Under the pieces are notes generated by a model. It was not told the DNA's origin. It did no database searches and saw only the letters and a program-made list of their open reading frames with translations. The translations under genes were made by a program, and so were the position numbers. Positions 1-8,818 of a stretch of DNA of 64,000 nucleotides are shown here, in pieces; position 1 is the first letter of the stretch, and the number at the start of each line of letters is the position of its first letter. The stretch covers positions 299,817 to 363,816 of the forward strand of contig NZ_JBITMQ010000011.1 of the NCBI RefSeq assembly GCF_044466355.1, read 5' to 3'. The DNA is from Actinophytocola sp044466355 (GTDB lineage: Bacteria; Actinomycetota; Actinomycetes; Mycobacteriales; Pseudonocardiaceae).

Positions 1-292
1 GGTCGTCGTGTCGAGTGAGACCGCGGGCCGGCTGCTCGGCATGGCCACCCACACGCCGACGGTCGTGGACATGGTCGAGGACCTGATCACTCCGGAGTCC
101 GGGCTCGCGATCGCCGAGCGGGACGTCGAGGAGAGCGAGATCGGCGGGTCGCCCCGGCACCTGCCGGACATCGTGCTCGGCGTGGTGCGCAACGGAAAGC
201 TGTACCGCGTGGACCACCCGGAGGCGGACGCGGTGGAGTCCGGTGACCGGCTGCTGTACGTCAAGAAGGTCACGCGCGCGGACGACGACTGA
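1..292 (+). CDS. Potassium channel / TrkA-C domain protein, C-terminal part
   Basis: The reading frame is already open at the window edge (Val-Val-Val before a possible GTG at 8), so this is the 3' end of a longer gene. The visible 95 or so residues look like the end of a TrkA-N plus TrkA-C (RCK) regulator or ion channel. The motif SSETAGRLLGMAT follows the nucleotide-binding fold in such proteins. A C-terminal RCK_C-like unit with alternating strands follows (GVVRNGKLYRV, then ESGDRLLYVKK). In the family this part senses nucleotide or ligand and gates K+ flux. Whether an N-terminal pore exists cannot be seen. Confidence 0.6.
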   Translation, partial: VVVSSETAGRLLGMATHTPTVVDMVEDLITPESGLAIAERDVEESEIGGSPRHLPDIVLGVVRNGKLYRVDHPEADAVESGDRLLYVKKVTRADDD

Positions 293-330
293 CCTGTCGG
301 ATCGCCGCGGTCGTCTGACACGATCTGCGG

Positions 331-810
331 GTGCGGATCTGGGGCGTGCTCATCCCGCGGGGCTACCTGCGGTGGGCGGCGGCGGGCACCGGGGTCGTGG
401 TGCTCGGTGTGCTGATCGCCGTCCTCGTCAACACGGTCGGTCTGTTCGACGCGTCCCAGGAGGACCAGGGACAGAAGACGCGCGCATCCGTGGTGGCGGG
501 CGTGCCCTGCGCTCGTGCCGGGGCGATGGAGACGGTGACGTTCACGGCGGGTGGGAAGGAACACCGGGCCCGGTTCGACGGCTGTGGCCACGCCAAGGGG
601 GAGCCGGTCGAGGTCACCGTGCCCACCGGGCCGCTCGCCGGTGACCTGGTGGTGCACGCCGCCGACGCGGCGGTGGGCGACAGCAGGGACGGCGAAGGAC
701 TCGGCCTGTTGCTGATCGTGGTCAGCGGGATGGCAGGCGCGGCGTACGCGTTCCTCCTGCGCCGAGGCCCCCGGAACACCCCGCTACCCACCCCCCTCCG
801 CCTGGCGTGA
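331..810 (+). CDS. Small membrane protein of unknown function
   Basis: This 159-residue protein starts at GTG 331, 38 bp after the preceding gene. It has a transmembrane helix at about residues 15-37 and a second at about 128-146. Between them is an extracytoplasmic domain of roughly 90 residues with two cysteines (in VPCAR and DGCGH) that could form a disulfide. The architecture (helix, small beta-rich domain, helix) resembles DUF3592-type envelope proteins, but I see no diagnostic motif and assign no function. It ends in a repeat-rich convergent intergenic region. Confidence 0.6.
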   Translation: MRIWGVLIPRGYLRWAAAGTGVVVLGVLIAVLVNTVGLFDASQEDQGQKTRASVVAGVPCARAGAMETVTFTAGGKEHRARFDGCGHAKGEPVEVTVPTGPLAGDLVVHAADAAVGDSRDGEGLGLLLIVVSGMAGAAYAFLLRRGPRNTPLPTPLRLA

Positions 811-815
811 AACCT

Positions 816-992
816 CGCGAGTCGCGCGCCCAGACAGCGCGAGTCGCGTTGTCGAACACATCGAGTTGTCGGTTTCGTGCACACACCCAATCCGCGGGGA
901 CATGCACGAAATCGACAACTCGATATGCCTGGGAACGCGACTCGCGGTGTTCTGGCGCGCGACTCGCGGTGTTTTGGGGCGCGACTCGCGGG
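816..992. repeat. Long imperfect inverted repeat with a triplicated GC-rich unit
   Basis: The gap between two convergent genes is almost entirely repeat. Arm 816-880 is the reverse complement of 904-968 over 65 bp at roughly 83% identity, around a 23-bp loop. Both arms carry GAGTTGTCG and CGCGAGTCGCG modules. On the right the unit GCGCGACTCGCGG occurs three times about 22 bp apart (near 936, 957 and 979). The position between two stop codons suggests a bidirectional terminator-like or REP/MITE-like element. No open reading frame or T-tract supports a simple intrinsic terminator. Confidence 0.75.
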
Positions 993-993
993 G

Positions 994-2226
994 TTAGCTG
1001 ACGTCTTCTGGTGGGGACAGCCAGGTGTTGCACTGGTAGGTGCGGTTCATTTGTGCGCCCTGTTCCCACCAGGCGATGGCGTGTGCGTCGCTGCCGTGGT
1101 CGCGGGGTGCGCCCGGGGTGTGGTCGCCGCGGTCCTGGGTGGTGCGGGCCTCGGTGAGGATGTTGTCGTCCACGGAGCCGCGGCCGTACGTGGCGGCCAG
1201 GAACATCCCGGAGAAGCACTGCGCCTGCAGTTCGAAGCGGCGGGACAGCTCCAGCCCGGGTTCGGTGTCGGCGCCCGCGTTGTACCTGGCGTCCCAGTAG
1301 GTGTCCATGACGCCGCTCATGGCCTGCACGTGGTGCCCGTACTCGTGCGCGAGCACCGCCAGGTACACGCCGGGACGCGCGCCGTACATCTCTGTCTGCA
1401 GACCGGCGAACGGCATGTACAACGTGTTGTCGGAGCTGCAGTAGAACGCCGCGACCGCGCCGTTGCCCGCGGACACGTCACCGCACGGGCTCGACCACTC
1501 CGTGCCCTCCGGGAATGCGATGCCCGGCGTGAAGAACGGCAGGCCCTGGTACTCCATGACCGGCTGCCACGCCGCGTCCAGGCACGGCAGCGCGCTCTTG
1601 AAGAACGCCTCCGCGCCCGCGGGGCTGGTCTCCCAGCGGGCCAGGGTGCACGTCACGGCCGGGGTGCCGACGTCGCCGGCGAACAGCGGGTTGTCCTCCA
1701 GCGCGTACACCGGTTGCGGCCCGGCCTGCGTGGTCTCCGTCGGCGTGTCCCGCGTGGTCTCCTCGGTCGTGGTCGTCGTCTCCGACGTGGTCGTGGTGGT
1801 CTCGTAGGTGGTGGTCGTCGTGGTCGTGGTCGACGTGGTGGCCGGGTCGTCGCCGTAGCCGGTGTCGGCGACGCTGTCCCCCTTGTCGTTCATGGAGATC
1901 ACGCCGACCATGGCGACGACGCCGAGCAGCACGACCACGATCATCGTGCCGACAAGAGCGGCCGTGTTGGACTTCTTGCTGGGCTGCAGCAGATGCTGGT
2001 GACCCGGGTACTGCAGCCACGGCGGTGTCGTCGGCCGAGGCGGGTACATGCCGGGCGGTGGGTACTGCGGTGGTGGGTACTGTGGCGCGTACTGCCCGGT
2101 GGGGTACTGCGGTGGCACCGGGTACGGCCGGGTGGGCGGTGGGAGATAGCCGGGAGGCAACGGTCTCGCGTGCGGCGGCGGCAGCGGCCCGGTCGGTCGC
2201 CACGGACCCTGCGGCGGCTGCGTCAT
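994..2226 (-). CDS. Neutral zinc metallopeptidase (YpfJ family), membrane anchored
   Basis: This 410-residue protein belongs to the putative neutral zinc metallopeptidase family (Zn_peptidase, YpfJ-like). The zinc motif HEYGH lies at residues 294-298, and a downstream Glu in the helix ELQAQCFSG fits the third ligand. The N-terminal 80 residues are a Pro/Tyr/Gln-rich cytoplasmic segment. A transmembrane helix spans about 88-111, then a Thr-rich linker (about 130-167) leads to the extracytoplasmic catalytic domain with several cysteines. The substrate is unknown. It is transcribed divergently from the DUF2207 gene. Confidence 0.88.
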   Translation of the reverse strand: MTQPPQGPWRPTGPLPPPHARPLPPGYLPPPTRPYPVPPQYPTGQYAPQYPPPQYPPPGMYPPRPTTPPWLQYPGHQHLLQPSKKSNTAALVGTMIVVVLLGVVAMVGVISMNDKGDSVADTGYGDDPATTSTTTTTTTTYETTTTTSETTTTTEETTRDTPTETTQAGPQPVYALEDNPLFAGDVGTPAVTCTLARWETSPAGAEAFFKSALPCLDAAWQPVMEYQGLPFFTPGIAFPEGTEWSSPCGDVSAGNGAVAAFYCSSDNTLYMPFAGLQTEMYGARPGVYLAVLAHEYGHHVQAMSGVMDTYWDARYNAGADTEPGLELSRRFELQAQCFSGMFLAATYGRGSVDDNILTEARTTQDRGDHTPGAPRDHGSDAHAIAWWEQGAQMNRTYQCNTWLSPPEDVS

Positions 2227-2266
2227 CCCCGTCTCCCCCTACTTGTCTCAGACAGCGGGTGAGCAT

Positions 2267-4039
2267 ATGGGCACTCGACTATCCTCCGCAGGCGTGTTGG
2301 CGAAGTGGGGGATTCCCGCGGCGGCGTTGGCCGCGTGTGCGCTGGTAGGACTGGCTCATCCGGCCGTGGCGGAGCAGCCGACCGTGCCGGTGGTGCCGTC
2401 GCCGCCGTCGACGGTGCCCACGCTGAAGTGGCCGGGACAGCCCTTGCCGAGCAACGACTTCGACGACCTGAACCCCACGAAGCCGTCCGGACCCGCCGAC
2501 GAGGACACGCCACCGACCGGCCCGCGCCCGCTGCTCCCGGAGAGCGTCAACATCGCGCTGAAGGTGGAGCGCGACGGCAGCCTGTCGGTGACCGAACAGG
2601 TCTTCGTGCAGGCACGCAAGACGATGACGCGCCGCGCGCCGCTGCGCATCCAGGCCGGGGACGACCGCGACCGCGTGTTCACGATCCGGGACGTGCGGGT
2701 CACCGGCAACGGCAGGACCGAGGTCACCGGCGACCAGTTCGTCATGGCGCTCGGCGAGGGCGCCACCACGGTCTCGTACAAGGTGGACGGTGCGGTCACC
2801 GACGTCGCCGGGCACCAGGAGGTGCGGTGGCAGGTCGCGAGCGGCTGGGACACGAAGGTCCGGCTGCTGCGTGCCTCGTTCATCGCGCCCGCCCGGCCGG
2901 AGGCGGTCGTCTGCCTGGCCGGGGCGTTCGGCACCGACTCGCCGTGCGGGTCGGCACTGGCTGACTCGTCGCAGGTTCTGCGTGTGGTGCAAGAAGGTCT
3001 GCCCGCCGGGCAGCGGGTCGACCTGACCGTGAACCTGCCCGCGGGCACGGTCGGGGCCAACGCCAGGTTCGACGACGTCGGCACGGCGGGCGCGTTCGCG
3101 CTCACCGCGGCGAGCGGGGTCGGTCTCGGCGCGCTGGTACTGCTGCTGATCGGCGGGTTCCTGCTGTTGTGGCTGGCCAGGGGCCGGGACGCGCGTGCGC
3201 TCGCCGGTGACGTCGCGCCGGTGGAGTTGCTGATGACCGGCGACGGTGGCCGTGTCGCGTTCGCCTCGCCGGACGGGGTGCTGCCCGGGCAGGTCGGCAC
3301 GGTCGTCGACGAGCGGGTGGACGTCGCGGACGTGACCGCCACCGTGGTCGACCTTGCCGTGCGCAACTACCTGTCGGTGCGCGAGACGGGGCCGAACACG
3401 TGGGCGCTGATGCGCCGCAACCCGCCGGACGCCTCGCTCACCGACTACGAACGGGCCGTCTACCGGCAGGTTCTCGGTGACGCCCCCGAGGTCTCCCTCG
3501 CGGCGCTCCGCGTCGACATCGGTGCGGTCCGTGAGGCGATGTACACCGACGTCGTGAAGCGGGAGTGGTTCGCGCGCAGGCCCGACCACGACCGGTCCCT
3601 GTGGTCGCTGGTCGGGGTGCTGCTCGCGGTGGTCGGCATCGCCGCGACCGTGGTGCTGGCACTGACCGCCGGGCACGCACTCCTGGGCCTGGTCCTCGTG
3701 GTCGGCGGGCTCGGCCTCGCCTTCGGCGCTCGGATGATGCCCGCGCGGACCAGGCGCGGTTCCGTGCTGGTGCAGCAGATCCGCGGTTTGCTGAACTACC
3801 TGCGCACCACGGAGGCCGGGACGATCCCCGCCGCCGACCGGGAGATGGTGCTGTCGCGGTCGTTGCCGTACGCCGTGGTGCTGGGCGAGGTGGAGGGGTG
3901 GGTGCGCCGGTTCGCCGACCTCGACGCGGCGGCGGACGGGACACCCGGGATCTACTGGTACGAGACGGACACACCCGCCGAGTTCCCCGCCCGGTTCGCC
4001 GCGTTCCTGCTCGCACTCGACGCGGCGCTGGGCCGGTGA
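2267..4039 (+). CDS. DUF2207 domain membrane protein
   Basis: This is a predicted membrane protein of the DUF2207 family, 590 residues from ATG 2267. A TTG eight codons upstream is open, but the ATG gives a normal signal peptide ending near HPAVA. An exported beta-rich domain follows (about 80-280), then a transmembrane helix near 290-310. A cytoplasmic region has the family feature VELLMTGDGG; two more helices lie near 460-500, then a C-terminal domain. DUF2207 proteins are widespread in actinobacteria and their function is not established. The stop overlaps the next start as GTGA, so the two are translationally coupled. Confidence 0.85.
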   Translation: MGTRLSSAGVLAKWGIPAAALAACALVGLAHPAVAEQPTVPVVPSPPSTVPTLKWPGQPLPSNDFDDLNPTKPSGPADEDTPPTGPRPLLPESVNIALKVERDGSLSVTEQVFVQARKTMTRRAPLRIQAGDDRDRVFTIRDVRVTGNGRTEVTGDQFVMALGEGATTVSYKVDGAVTDVAGHQEVRWQVASGWDTKVRLLRASFIAPARPEAVVCLAGAFGTDSPCGSALADSSQVLRVVQEGLPAGQRVDLTVNLPAGTVGANARFDDVGTAGAFALTAASGVGLGALVLLLIGGFLLLWLARGRDARALAGDVAPVELLMTGDGGRVAFASPDGVLPGQVGTVVDERVDVADVTATVVDLAVRNYLSVRETGPNTWALMRRNPPDASLTDYERAVYRQVLGDAPEVSLAALRVDIGAVREAMYTDVVKREWFARRPDHDRSLWSLVGVLLAVVGIAATVVLALTAGHALLGLVLVVGGLGLAFGARMMPARTRRGSVLVQQIRGLLNYLRTTEAGTIPAADREMVLSRSLPYAVVLGEVEGWVRRFADLDAAADGTPGIYWYETDTPAEFPARFAAFLLALDAALGR

Positions 4040-4707
4040 CGGACCCGGCGGAGACCGCGCTCGTCCACGCCCGCGTGACCGGCGAGTGGCTGCGGGGCGA
4101 CGTCGTCCAGGCGCTCGTGGTCGCGACCGAGCTGGACCGCGAGGTGTACCGGGTGCGCGGGCTCGACGAGGACGGGCACCCCGCCGGCCGGGTGGAGAAG
4201 GCGCTCGACGCGTTGTTCTCCGAGTCGGCGGGCGAGTACGTGGCGGTCCGCGGCGACCACCCGGCGTGCGCGGCGGTCGGGCTGTACCAGGCCCTGTCGA
4301 CCGAGCACACGTGGTTGGTGGTCACGTCGCACCGGGTCGCCGTGCTGCGGTTGCGCGACCTGGCGAAGGGCACGGCGGCCGAGGACGCGCTCGCCGCGGC
4401 GAAGGAGGAGAAGTCGTTCGGCGGTGTGCTGCGCGGGCTGGGGAAGATCGTGTCCGCGTCGGCCGCCGAGTTCGCCAGGAGCGTACGCCGCCCACCGCTC
4501 TCCGAGCGGCCGGACGACGCCGTGCTGGAGTGCCCGTTCGAGCTGCCGAGGCCCGCGCTCGCGCGGGTGGAGAAGTGGAAACAGCCTCTGGTCCCGCAGT
4601 TCCGCGGCGGTCCGCGCTGGCTGCAGGTGCACTTCACCGACGGTTCGTGGGCGCGGGTGAAGACCGACGAGGCGGGCCAGACGGCGCTCACCGGCTCCGC
4701 TGAGTGA
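4036..4707 (+). CDS. Conserved hypothetical protein coupled to the DUF2207 gene
   Basis: This 223-residue protein begins at GTG 4036, overlapping the DUF2207 stop (GTGA). No signal peptide or membrane helix is visible, so it should be cytoplasmic. A central stretch (TWLVVTSHRVAVLRL) resembles the strands of a PH-like domain, and the C-terminal half (WLQVHFTDGSWARVKT) is a second such pattern. I do not recognise a named family. The overlap implies it works with the DUF2207 protein. Confidence 0.75.
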   Translation: MTDPAETALVHARVTGEWLRGDVVQALVVATELDREVYRVRGLDEDGHPAGRVEKALDALFSESAGEYVAVRGDHPACAAVGLYQALSTEHTWLVVTSHRVAVLRLRDLAKGTAAEDALAAAKEEKSFGGVLRGLGKIVSASAAEFARSVRRPPLSERPDDAVLECPFELPRPALARVEKWKQPLVPQFRGGPRWLQVHFTDGSWARVKTDEAGQTALTGSAE

Positions 4708-4762
4708 TCAACTCGGGACGGCTCGGACGCCGGGTGTCGGTGCTTGCACGTAGGCTGCGGGC

Positions 4763-6046
4763 ATGCCAGGAAATGAGCTGACCCGGTTCACGCTTCCCAA
4801 CGGACTGCGCGTGGTGCTCGCCCCGGACCCGACCGCGCCGGTGGTGGGTGTCAGCGTGCACTACGACGTGGGTTTCCGCTCCGAGCCGGAGGGCCGCACA
4901 GGCTTCGCGCACCTGTTCGAGCACCTCATGTTCCAGGGCAGCGAGAGTTTGGAGAAGCTCGCCCACTTCCGGCACGTCCAGTCCTCCGGCGGCTCGTTCA
5001 ACGGCTCCACCCACCCGGACTACACGGACTACTTCGAGGTGTTGCCGTCCGCCGGGCTCGAGCGGGCGCTGTTCCTCGAGGCCGACCGCATGCGGGCGCC
5101 CAAGATCACCGAGGAGAACCTGCGCAACCAGGTCGACGTGGTCAAGGAAGAGATCCGCCTGAACGTGCTCAACCGGCCCTACGGCGGGTTCCCGTGGATC
5201 CTGCTGCCGCCGGTGCTGTACTCCACGTTCCCGAACGCCCACAACGGTTACGGCGACTTCACCGAGCTGGAGTCGGCGAACCTGGACGACTGCGCGCAGT
5301 TCTTCGACACCTACTACGCGCCCGCCAACGCGGTGCTCACGGTCGCCGGTGACCTCGAGATCGCGCGGGCCAGGGACCTGATCGAGAAGCACTTCGGCGA
5401 CGTGCCCGCGCGCCCGGCACCGGACCGGCCGTCGTTCGGCGAGCCGCCGCCCGCGGGTCAGCTGGAGGCCGAGCACGTCGACCCGCACGCGCCGCTGCCC
5501 GCACTCGCCATCGGCTACCGCATGCCAGACCCGATCGCCGAGCTGGACGGCTACCTCGCCAACCTCGTGCTGGCCTCGGTGCTCGCGGAGGGCGACGGGT
5601 CCCGGCTGCAGCAGCGGCTGGTGCTGCGCGAGCCGCTGGTCACCGACATCAACGCGGCCTGCGGCCTGTTCGGCCCGTTCGAGGCACGCGACCCGGACAC
5701 GTTCACCGTCACCGCGGTGCACTCGCCGGACGTCACGCAGGCCAGGGTGCTCGCCGCCGTCGACGAGGAGCTGGAGAAGCTCGCCACCACCGCGCCGTCC
5801 GACCAGGAGATGGCGAAGGTGACCGCCCGCTGGGTCGCGGGCCTGCACCGCGAGCACGACCGGCTGGTGTCGCGCACGCTGGCGCTCGGCTCGTTCGAGC
5901 TGCTCTACGGCGACCCCGAGCTCGTCTACCAGCTCACCGACCGGCTGTCGGCGGTCACACCGGACGCCGTGTCCTCGGCCGCCAAGGCGTTGCGCCCCGA
6001 CTCGCGCGCGGTTCTCACCGTGTCGCCCGCAGGAGGAGAGAAGTGA
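4763..6046 (+). CDS. M16 family zinc metallopeptidase, catalytic subunit
   Basis: This is an insulinase/processing-peptidase family (M16) enzyme of 427 residues. The inverted zinc motif HLFEH is at residues 50-54 and the distal glutamate at 129-130 (VVKEE), about 76 residues later as the family requires. A second M16 domain follows. The protein has no signal peptide, so it is probably cytoplasmic. The next gene encodes an M16 protein without the zinc motif and overlaps it by four bases. The arrangement matches two-component M16 peptidases in which one subunit is catalytic and the partner helps bind substrate. The substrate is unknown. Confidence 0.92.
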   Translation: MPGNELTRFTLPNGLRVVLAPDPTAPVVGVSVHYDVGFRSEPEGRTGFAHLFEHLMFQGSESLEKLAHFRHVQSSGGSFNGSTHPDYTDYFEVLPSAGLERALFLEADRMRAPKITEENLRNQVDVVKEEIRLNVLNRPYGGFPWILLPPVLYSTFPNAHNGYGDFTELESANLDDCAQFFDTYYAPANAVLTVAGDLEIARARDLIEKHFGDVPARPAPDRPSFGEPPPAGQLEAEHVDPHAPLPALAIGYRMPDPIAELDGYLANLVLASVLAEGDGSRLQQRLVLREPLVTDINAACGLFGPFEARDPDTFTVTAVHSPDVTQARVLAAVDEELEKLATTAPSDQEMAKVTARWVAGLHREHDRLVSRTLALGSFELLYGDPELVYQLTDRLSAVTPDAVSSAAKALRPDSRAVLTVSPAGGEK

Positions 6047-7440
6047 CCAGTATCGATGCCGCCTCCGCGGGAGGACGTACGCCGGCGGGTTTCCGCACGG
6101 CTGCCGAGATCGGCCGCACCGAGCTGGGACCCCGGCCGCTGCCGGCGCTCGGCGAGCAGCGTTCCGCGGCCGGGCTGACGTCCGTCGACACCGTGCTGGA
6201 CAACGGTTTGCGGGTCATCGCGGTGCACCAGCCGACCGTGCCGATGGCGGAGGTGCGGCTGCGGATCCCGTTCGCGGGCACCGACCGGCGGCACGCGGCG
6301 ATCGCCGAGGTGTTGTCGGCCACGATCCTCACCGGCACGCAGCGGCGCGACCGCGTCGCCATGGACACCGATCTCGCGCTCGTCGGCGGCGAGCTGGGCG
6401 CCGGGGTCGACCCGGAACGGCTCGCGATCGGCGGCAACGCGCTCGCGAGCGGGCTGGACACGTTGCTGGACGTGCTGGCCGACGCGCTGACCGGTGCCGC
6501 GTACCGCGACGAGGAGGTCGAGGGTGAGCGGGCCCGGCTGGTCGAGCGGATCGCCGTCGCGCGGTCGCAGCCCAGCGTGATCGCGCGGGAGGCGTTGCAG
6601 CGGCACCGCTACGGCGACCACCCGTTCACGCGGGAGACCCCGGAGGCGGCGGACGTCGAGACGGTCACCGCGGACGAGGTGCGCGCCATGCACCGCGCGT
6701 CGGTGCTGCCGCGCGGTTCCGTGCTGGTGTTCGTCGGTGACGTCGACCCGGACACGGTGATCGCGAAGATCGGTACGGCGCTTTCGGGCTGGTCGTCCGA
6801 CCGCGGTGCCGTCGAGCTGCCGGCACTGCCGGACGTGGTGGGCGGCGACGTGCTGTTCGTGCCGCGGCCGGGTGCGGTGCAGTCGCAGCTGCGGCTGTCC
6901 GCCCAGGCAATCCCGCGCACCGATCCGCGCTACCCGGCGCTGCAGCTCGCGAACCTGGCCTACGGTGGGTTCTTCTCGTCGCGCCTGGTGGAGAACATCC
7001 GCGAGGACAAGGGCTACACCTACCACGCCCGGTCGTCGTTCGAGTTCACCGTGCGCGGCGCGACGCTGCTGATCGACGCGGACACGGCGAGCGAGGTCAC
7101 CGCACCCGCGCTGCTCGAGATGCGGTACGAGCTGGGCAGGCTCGGTGTGGTGCCGCCGAGTGCCGAGGAGGTCGAGACGGTCCGGCAGTACGCGATCGGC
7201 TCGCTGTTGATCTCGACCGCGTCGCAGACCGGTCTGGCGTCGCAGCTCGCCGCGCTGGCGCCGCTCGGGCTCGGCGTCGAGTGGCTGGTCGCGCACCCGG
7301 AGCGCCTGGCCCAGGTCACCGCGGAGCAGATCGCGGAGGCGGCGCGCGAGTTCTTCGCGCCGGCCAGGTTCACCGGTGTGGTCGTCGGTGACGCGGCACA
7401 GTTCGCCGCGCTGCGTTCCCTGGGTGGCGTAGTCGAGTGA
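6043..7440 (+). CDS. M16 family peptidase, non-catalytic partner
   Basis: This 465-residue M16-fold protein starts at GTG 6043, overlapping the catalytic subunit's stop. Where the HXXEH motif should be it reads HAAIAE, so it cannot bind zinc in the usual way. It keeps the C-terminal Arg/Tyr segment (SSRLVENIREDKGYTYHA) that in M16 heterodimers reaches into the partner's active site. The pair therefore looks like a catalytic/non-catalytic heterodimer. Its stop overlaps nudC (GTGA), so all three genes form one tightly coupled operon. Confidence 0.9.
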   Translation: MTSIDAASAGGRTPAGFRTAAEIGRTELGPRPLPALGEQRSAAGLTSVDTVLDNGLRVIAVHQPTVPMAEVRLRIPFAGTDRRHAAIAEVLSATILTGTQRRDRVAMDTDLALVGGELGAGVDPERLAIGGNALASGLDTLLDVLADALTGAAYRDEEVEGERARLVERIAVARSQPSVIAREALQRHRYGDHPFTRETPEAADVETVTADEVRAMHRASVLPRGSVLVFVGDVDPDTVIAKIGTALSGWSSDRGAVELPALPDVVGGDVLFVPRPGAVQSQLRLSAQAIPRTDPRYPALQLANLAYGGFFSSRLVENIREDKGYTYHARSSFEFTVRGATLLIDADTASEVTAPALLEMRYELGRLGVVPPSAEEVETVRQYAIGSLLISTASQTGLASQLAALAPLGLGVEWLVAHPERLAQVTAEQIAEAAREFFAPARFTGVVVGDAAQFAALRSLGGVVE

Positions 7441-8396
7441 CCGTTCCGTTCCAGCTGGCGGAGGTGCCCCGGCTCTCGCGGTCCACTGTGGACCGCAACG
7501 AGCCGGTGCGCACCGACCCGGAGCGCCTGGCGAAGCTGTGGGCCACCGGCCGGGTGATCGTCGTCGACCGCAAGGGCCGCACCCCGGTCCGTGCGGGCGC
7601 GACCGAACTGGCGCCCCGGCCGACCGTCGGTGCGTTGCCCGCGGACGCGATGCTGCTCGGCGAGGCGGACGGCGTCGGCTACTGGGCGATGCGGACCGAC
7701 GAGGAACTGCAGGAGGGTGCGCCGTCGCCGGACTCGGCGTGGGGCGTGTGGACCGGCGCGTCGAAGGACGGCGAGGAGTGGCACGACTTACGCACGACCG
7801 GCGCGCTGTTGTCCGACACGGCGGCCGGTCTGTTCACGACCGCGGTCGCGCTGCTGAGCTGGCACGCGAAGGCGAAGTTCTGCGCGAACTGCGGCACCGC
7901 GGTGGAGCGGCGGAACGCGGGCTGGGCCACGCACTGCCCGAACTGCGGCCGTGAGGAGTACCCGCGCACGGATCCGGCGGTGATCTGCCTGGTGCACGAC
8001 GGGGTGGGCGTCAACGGTTCGCACGTGCTGCTGGCGCGGCAGCCGATCTGGCCGCCGGGCCGGTTCTCGGTGCTCGCCGGGTTCGTGGAGGCAGGCGAGT
8101 CCCTGGAGGCGTGCGTCGCGCGGGAGATCGAGGAGGAGGTCGGCGTCGACGTGTCGGACATCCGGTACCTGGGCAGCCAGCCGTGGCCGTTCCCGCGTTC
8201 GATCATGGTCGGCTTCGCGGCGGTCGCCGACGGCACGGTCCCGCTGTTTCCGGCGGACGGCGAGATCGAGTCGGCGCAGTGGGTGTCGCGGGCGACCGTG
8301 CGCGAGGCGCTGACGACGGAGCTGCCGGACCTGAAGCTGCCCGGCCCGACGTCGATCGCCTACCAGATGATCAGAGGCTGGGCCCAGGCCAGCTAG
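7437..8396 (+). CDS. nudC: NAD(+) diphosphatase / NADH pyrophosphatase NudC
   Basis: This Nudix hydrolase of 319 residues cleaves NAD(H) to NMN(H) and AMP and in other bacteria can remove NAD caps from RNA. The zinc ribbon has four cysteines at about 149, 152, 167 and 170. The Nudix box (GFVEAGESLEACVAREIEEE) spans about residues 215-234. The NudC signature SQPWPFP follows at about 247-253. The start is GTG 7437, overlapping the M16 gene. It converges on a minus-strand gene, with the stop codons overlapping. Confidence 0.95.
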   Translation: MTVPFQLAEVPRLSRSTVDRNEPVRTDPERLAKLWATGRVIVVDRKGRTPVRAGATELAPRPTVGALPADAMLLGEADGVGYWAMRTDEELQEGAPSPDSAWGVWTGASKDGEEWHDLRTTGALLSDTAAGLFTTAVALLSWHAKAKFCANCGTAVERRNAGWATHCPNCGREEYPRTDPAVICLVHDGVGVNGSHVLLARQPIWPPGRFSVLAGFVEAGESLEACVAREIEEEVGVDVSDIRYLGSQPWPFPRSIMVGFAAVADGTVPLFPADGEIESAQWVSRATVREALTTELPDLKLPGPTSIAYQMIRGWAQAS

Positions 8397-8815
8397 AACC
8401 AGAGGATGAACCCGGCGTCGGTGATGATCACGACGTAGAAGGCGAACACCCGCAGGGGCAGCGGCAGGTCGTCGGGCAGGTCGGTCCGCGCGCCGAACAC
8501 CGACAGGGTGAAGGTGCCGGCGACCTGCCCGTCCCGGTACAGCTCCCACCTGCGCCCGAACCGGCCAGCCCGCCGCAGGTACAGCTCGTGCGGGGTGGCG
8601 GACACGAGCACCTCGCCGCGTCCGGTCCGGTACGCGAAGGCGGCGGTCCCGGTCGGCCCTTCGAGCCAGAACCGGCCCCTGTCCTCGTGGGTGAGCCCGT
8701 AGCCGACGCCGTCGATCTCGCACGGTGTCCGGGAGAAGGTCGTGAACGAGGTGACTGGGCGGCCGTCTTCGGAGATCAGGTAGGTGACCCCGCCCTGCCG
8801 TTCCATGACGAGCAC
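8393..8815 (-). CDS. Small LURP-one/tubby-like hypothetical protein A
   Basis: This 140-residue protein starts at GTG 8815; ATG 8806 is an alternative. It is a run of short beta-strand repeats followed by a hydrophobic C-terminal helix (PLRVFAFYVVIITDAGFILWF minus a residue at either end). It is a diverged paralogue of the adjacent 8819-9280 gene, sharing the layout and the VFAFY motif near the end. The fold pattern suggests a tubby/LURP-one (scramblase-like) domain, but that is only inference. The two genes lie 3 bp apart and are probably co-transcribed. Confidence 0.6.
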   Translation of the reverse strand: MLVMERQGGVTYLISEDGRPVTSFTTFSRTPCEIDGVGYGLTHEDRGRFWLEGPTGTAAFAYRTGRGEVLVSATPHELYLRRAGRFGRRWELYRDGQVAGTFTLSVFGARTDLPDDLPLPLRVFAFYVVIITDAGFILWF

Positions 8816-8818
8816 GGT

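Noticed and set aside
1730..1860. GTGGTCGTC-type tandem repeat
   Set aside because: It encodes the Thr-rich linker of the zinc metallopeptidase in frame, so it is a protein low-complexity segment and not a regulatory or CRISPR repeat.
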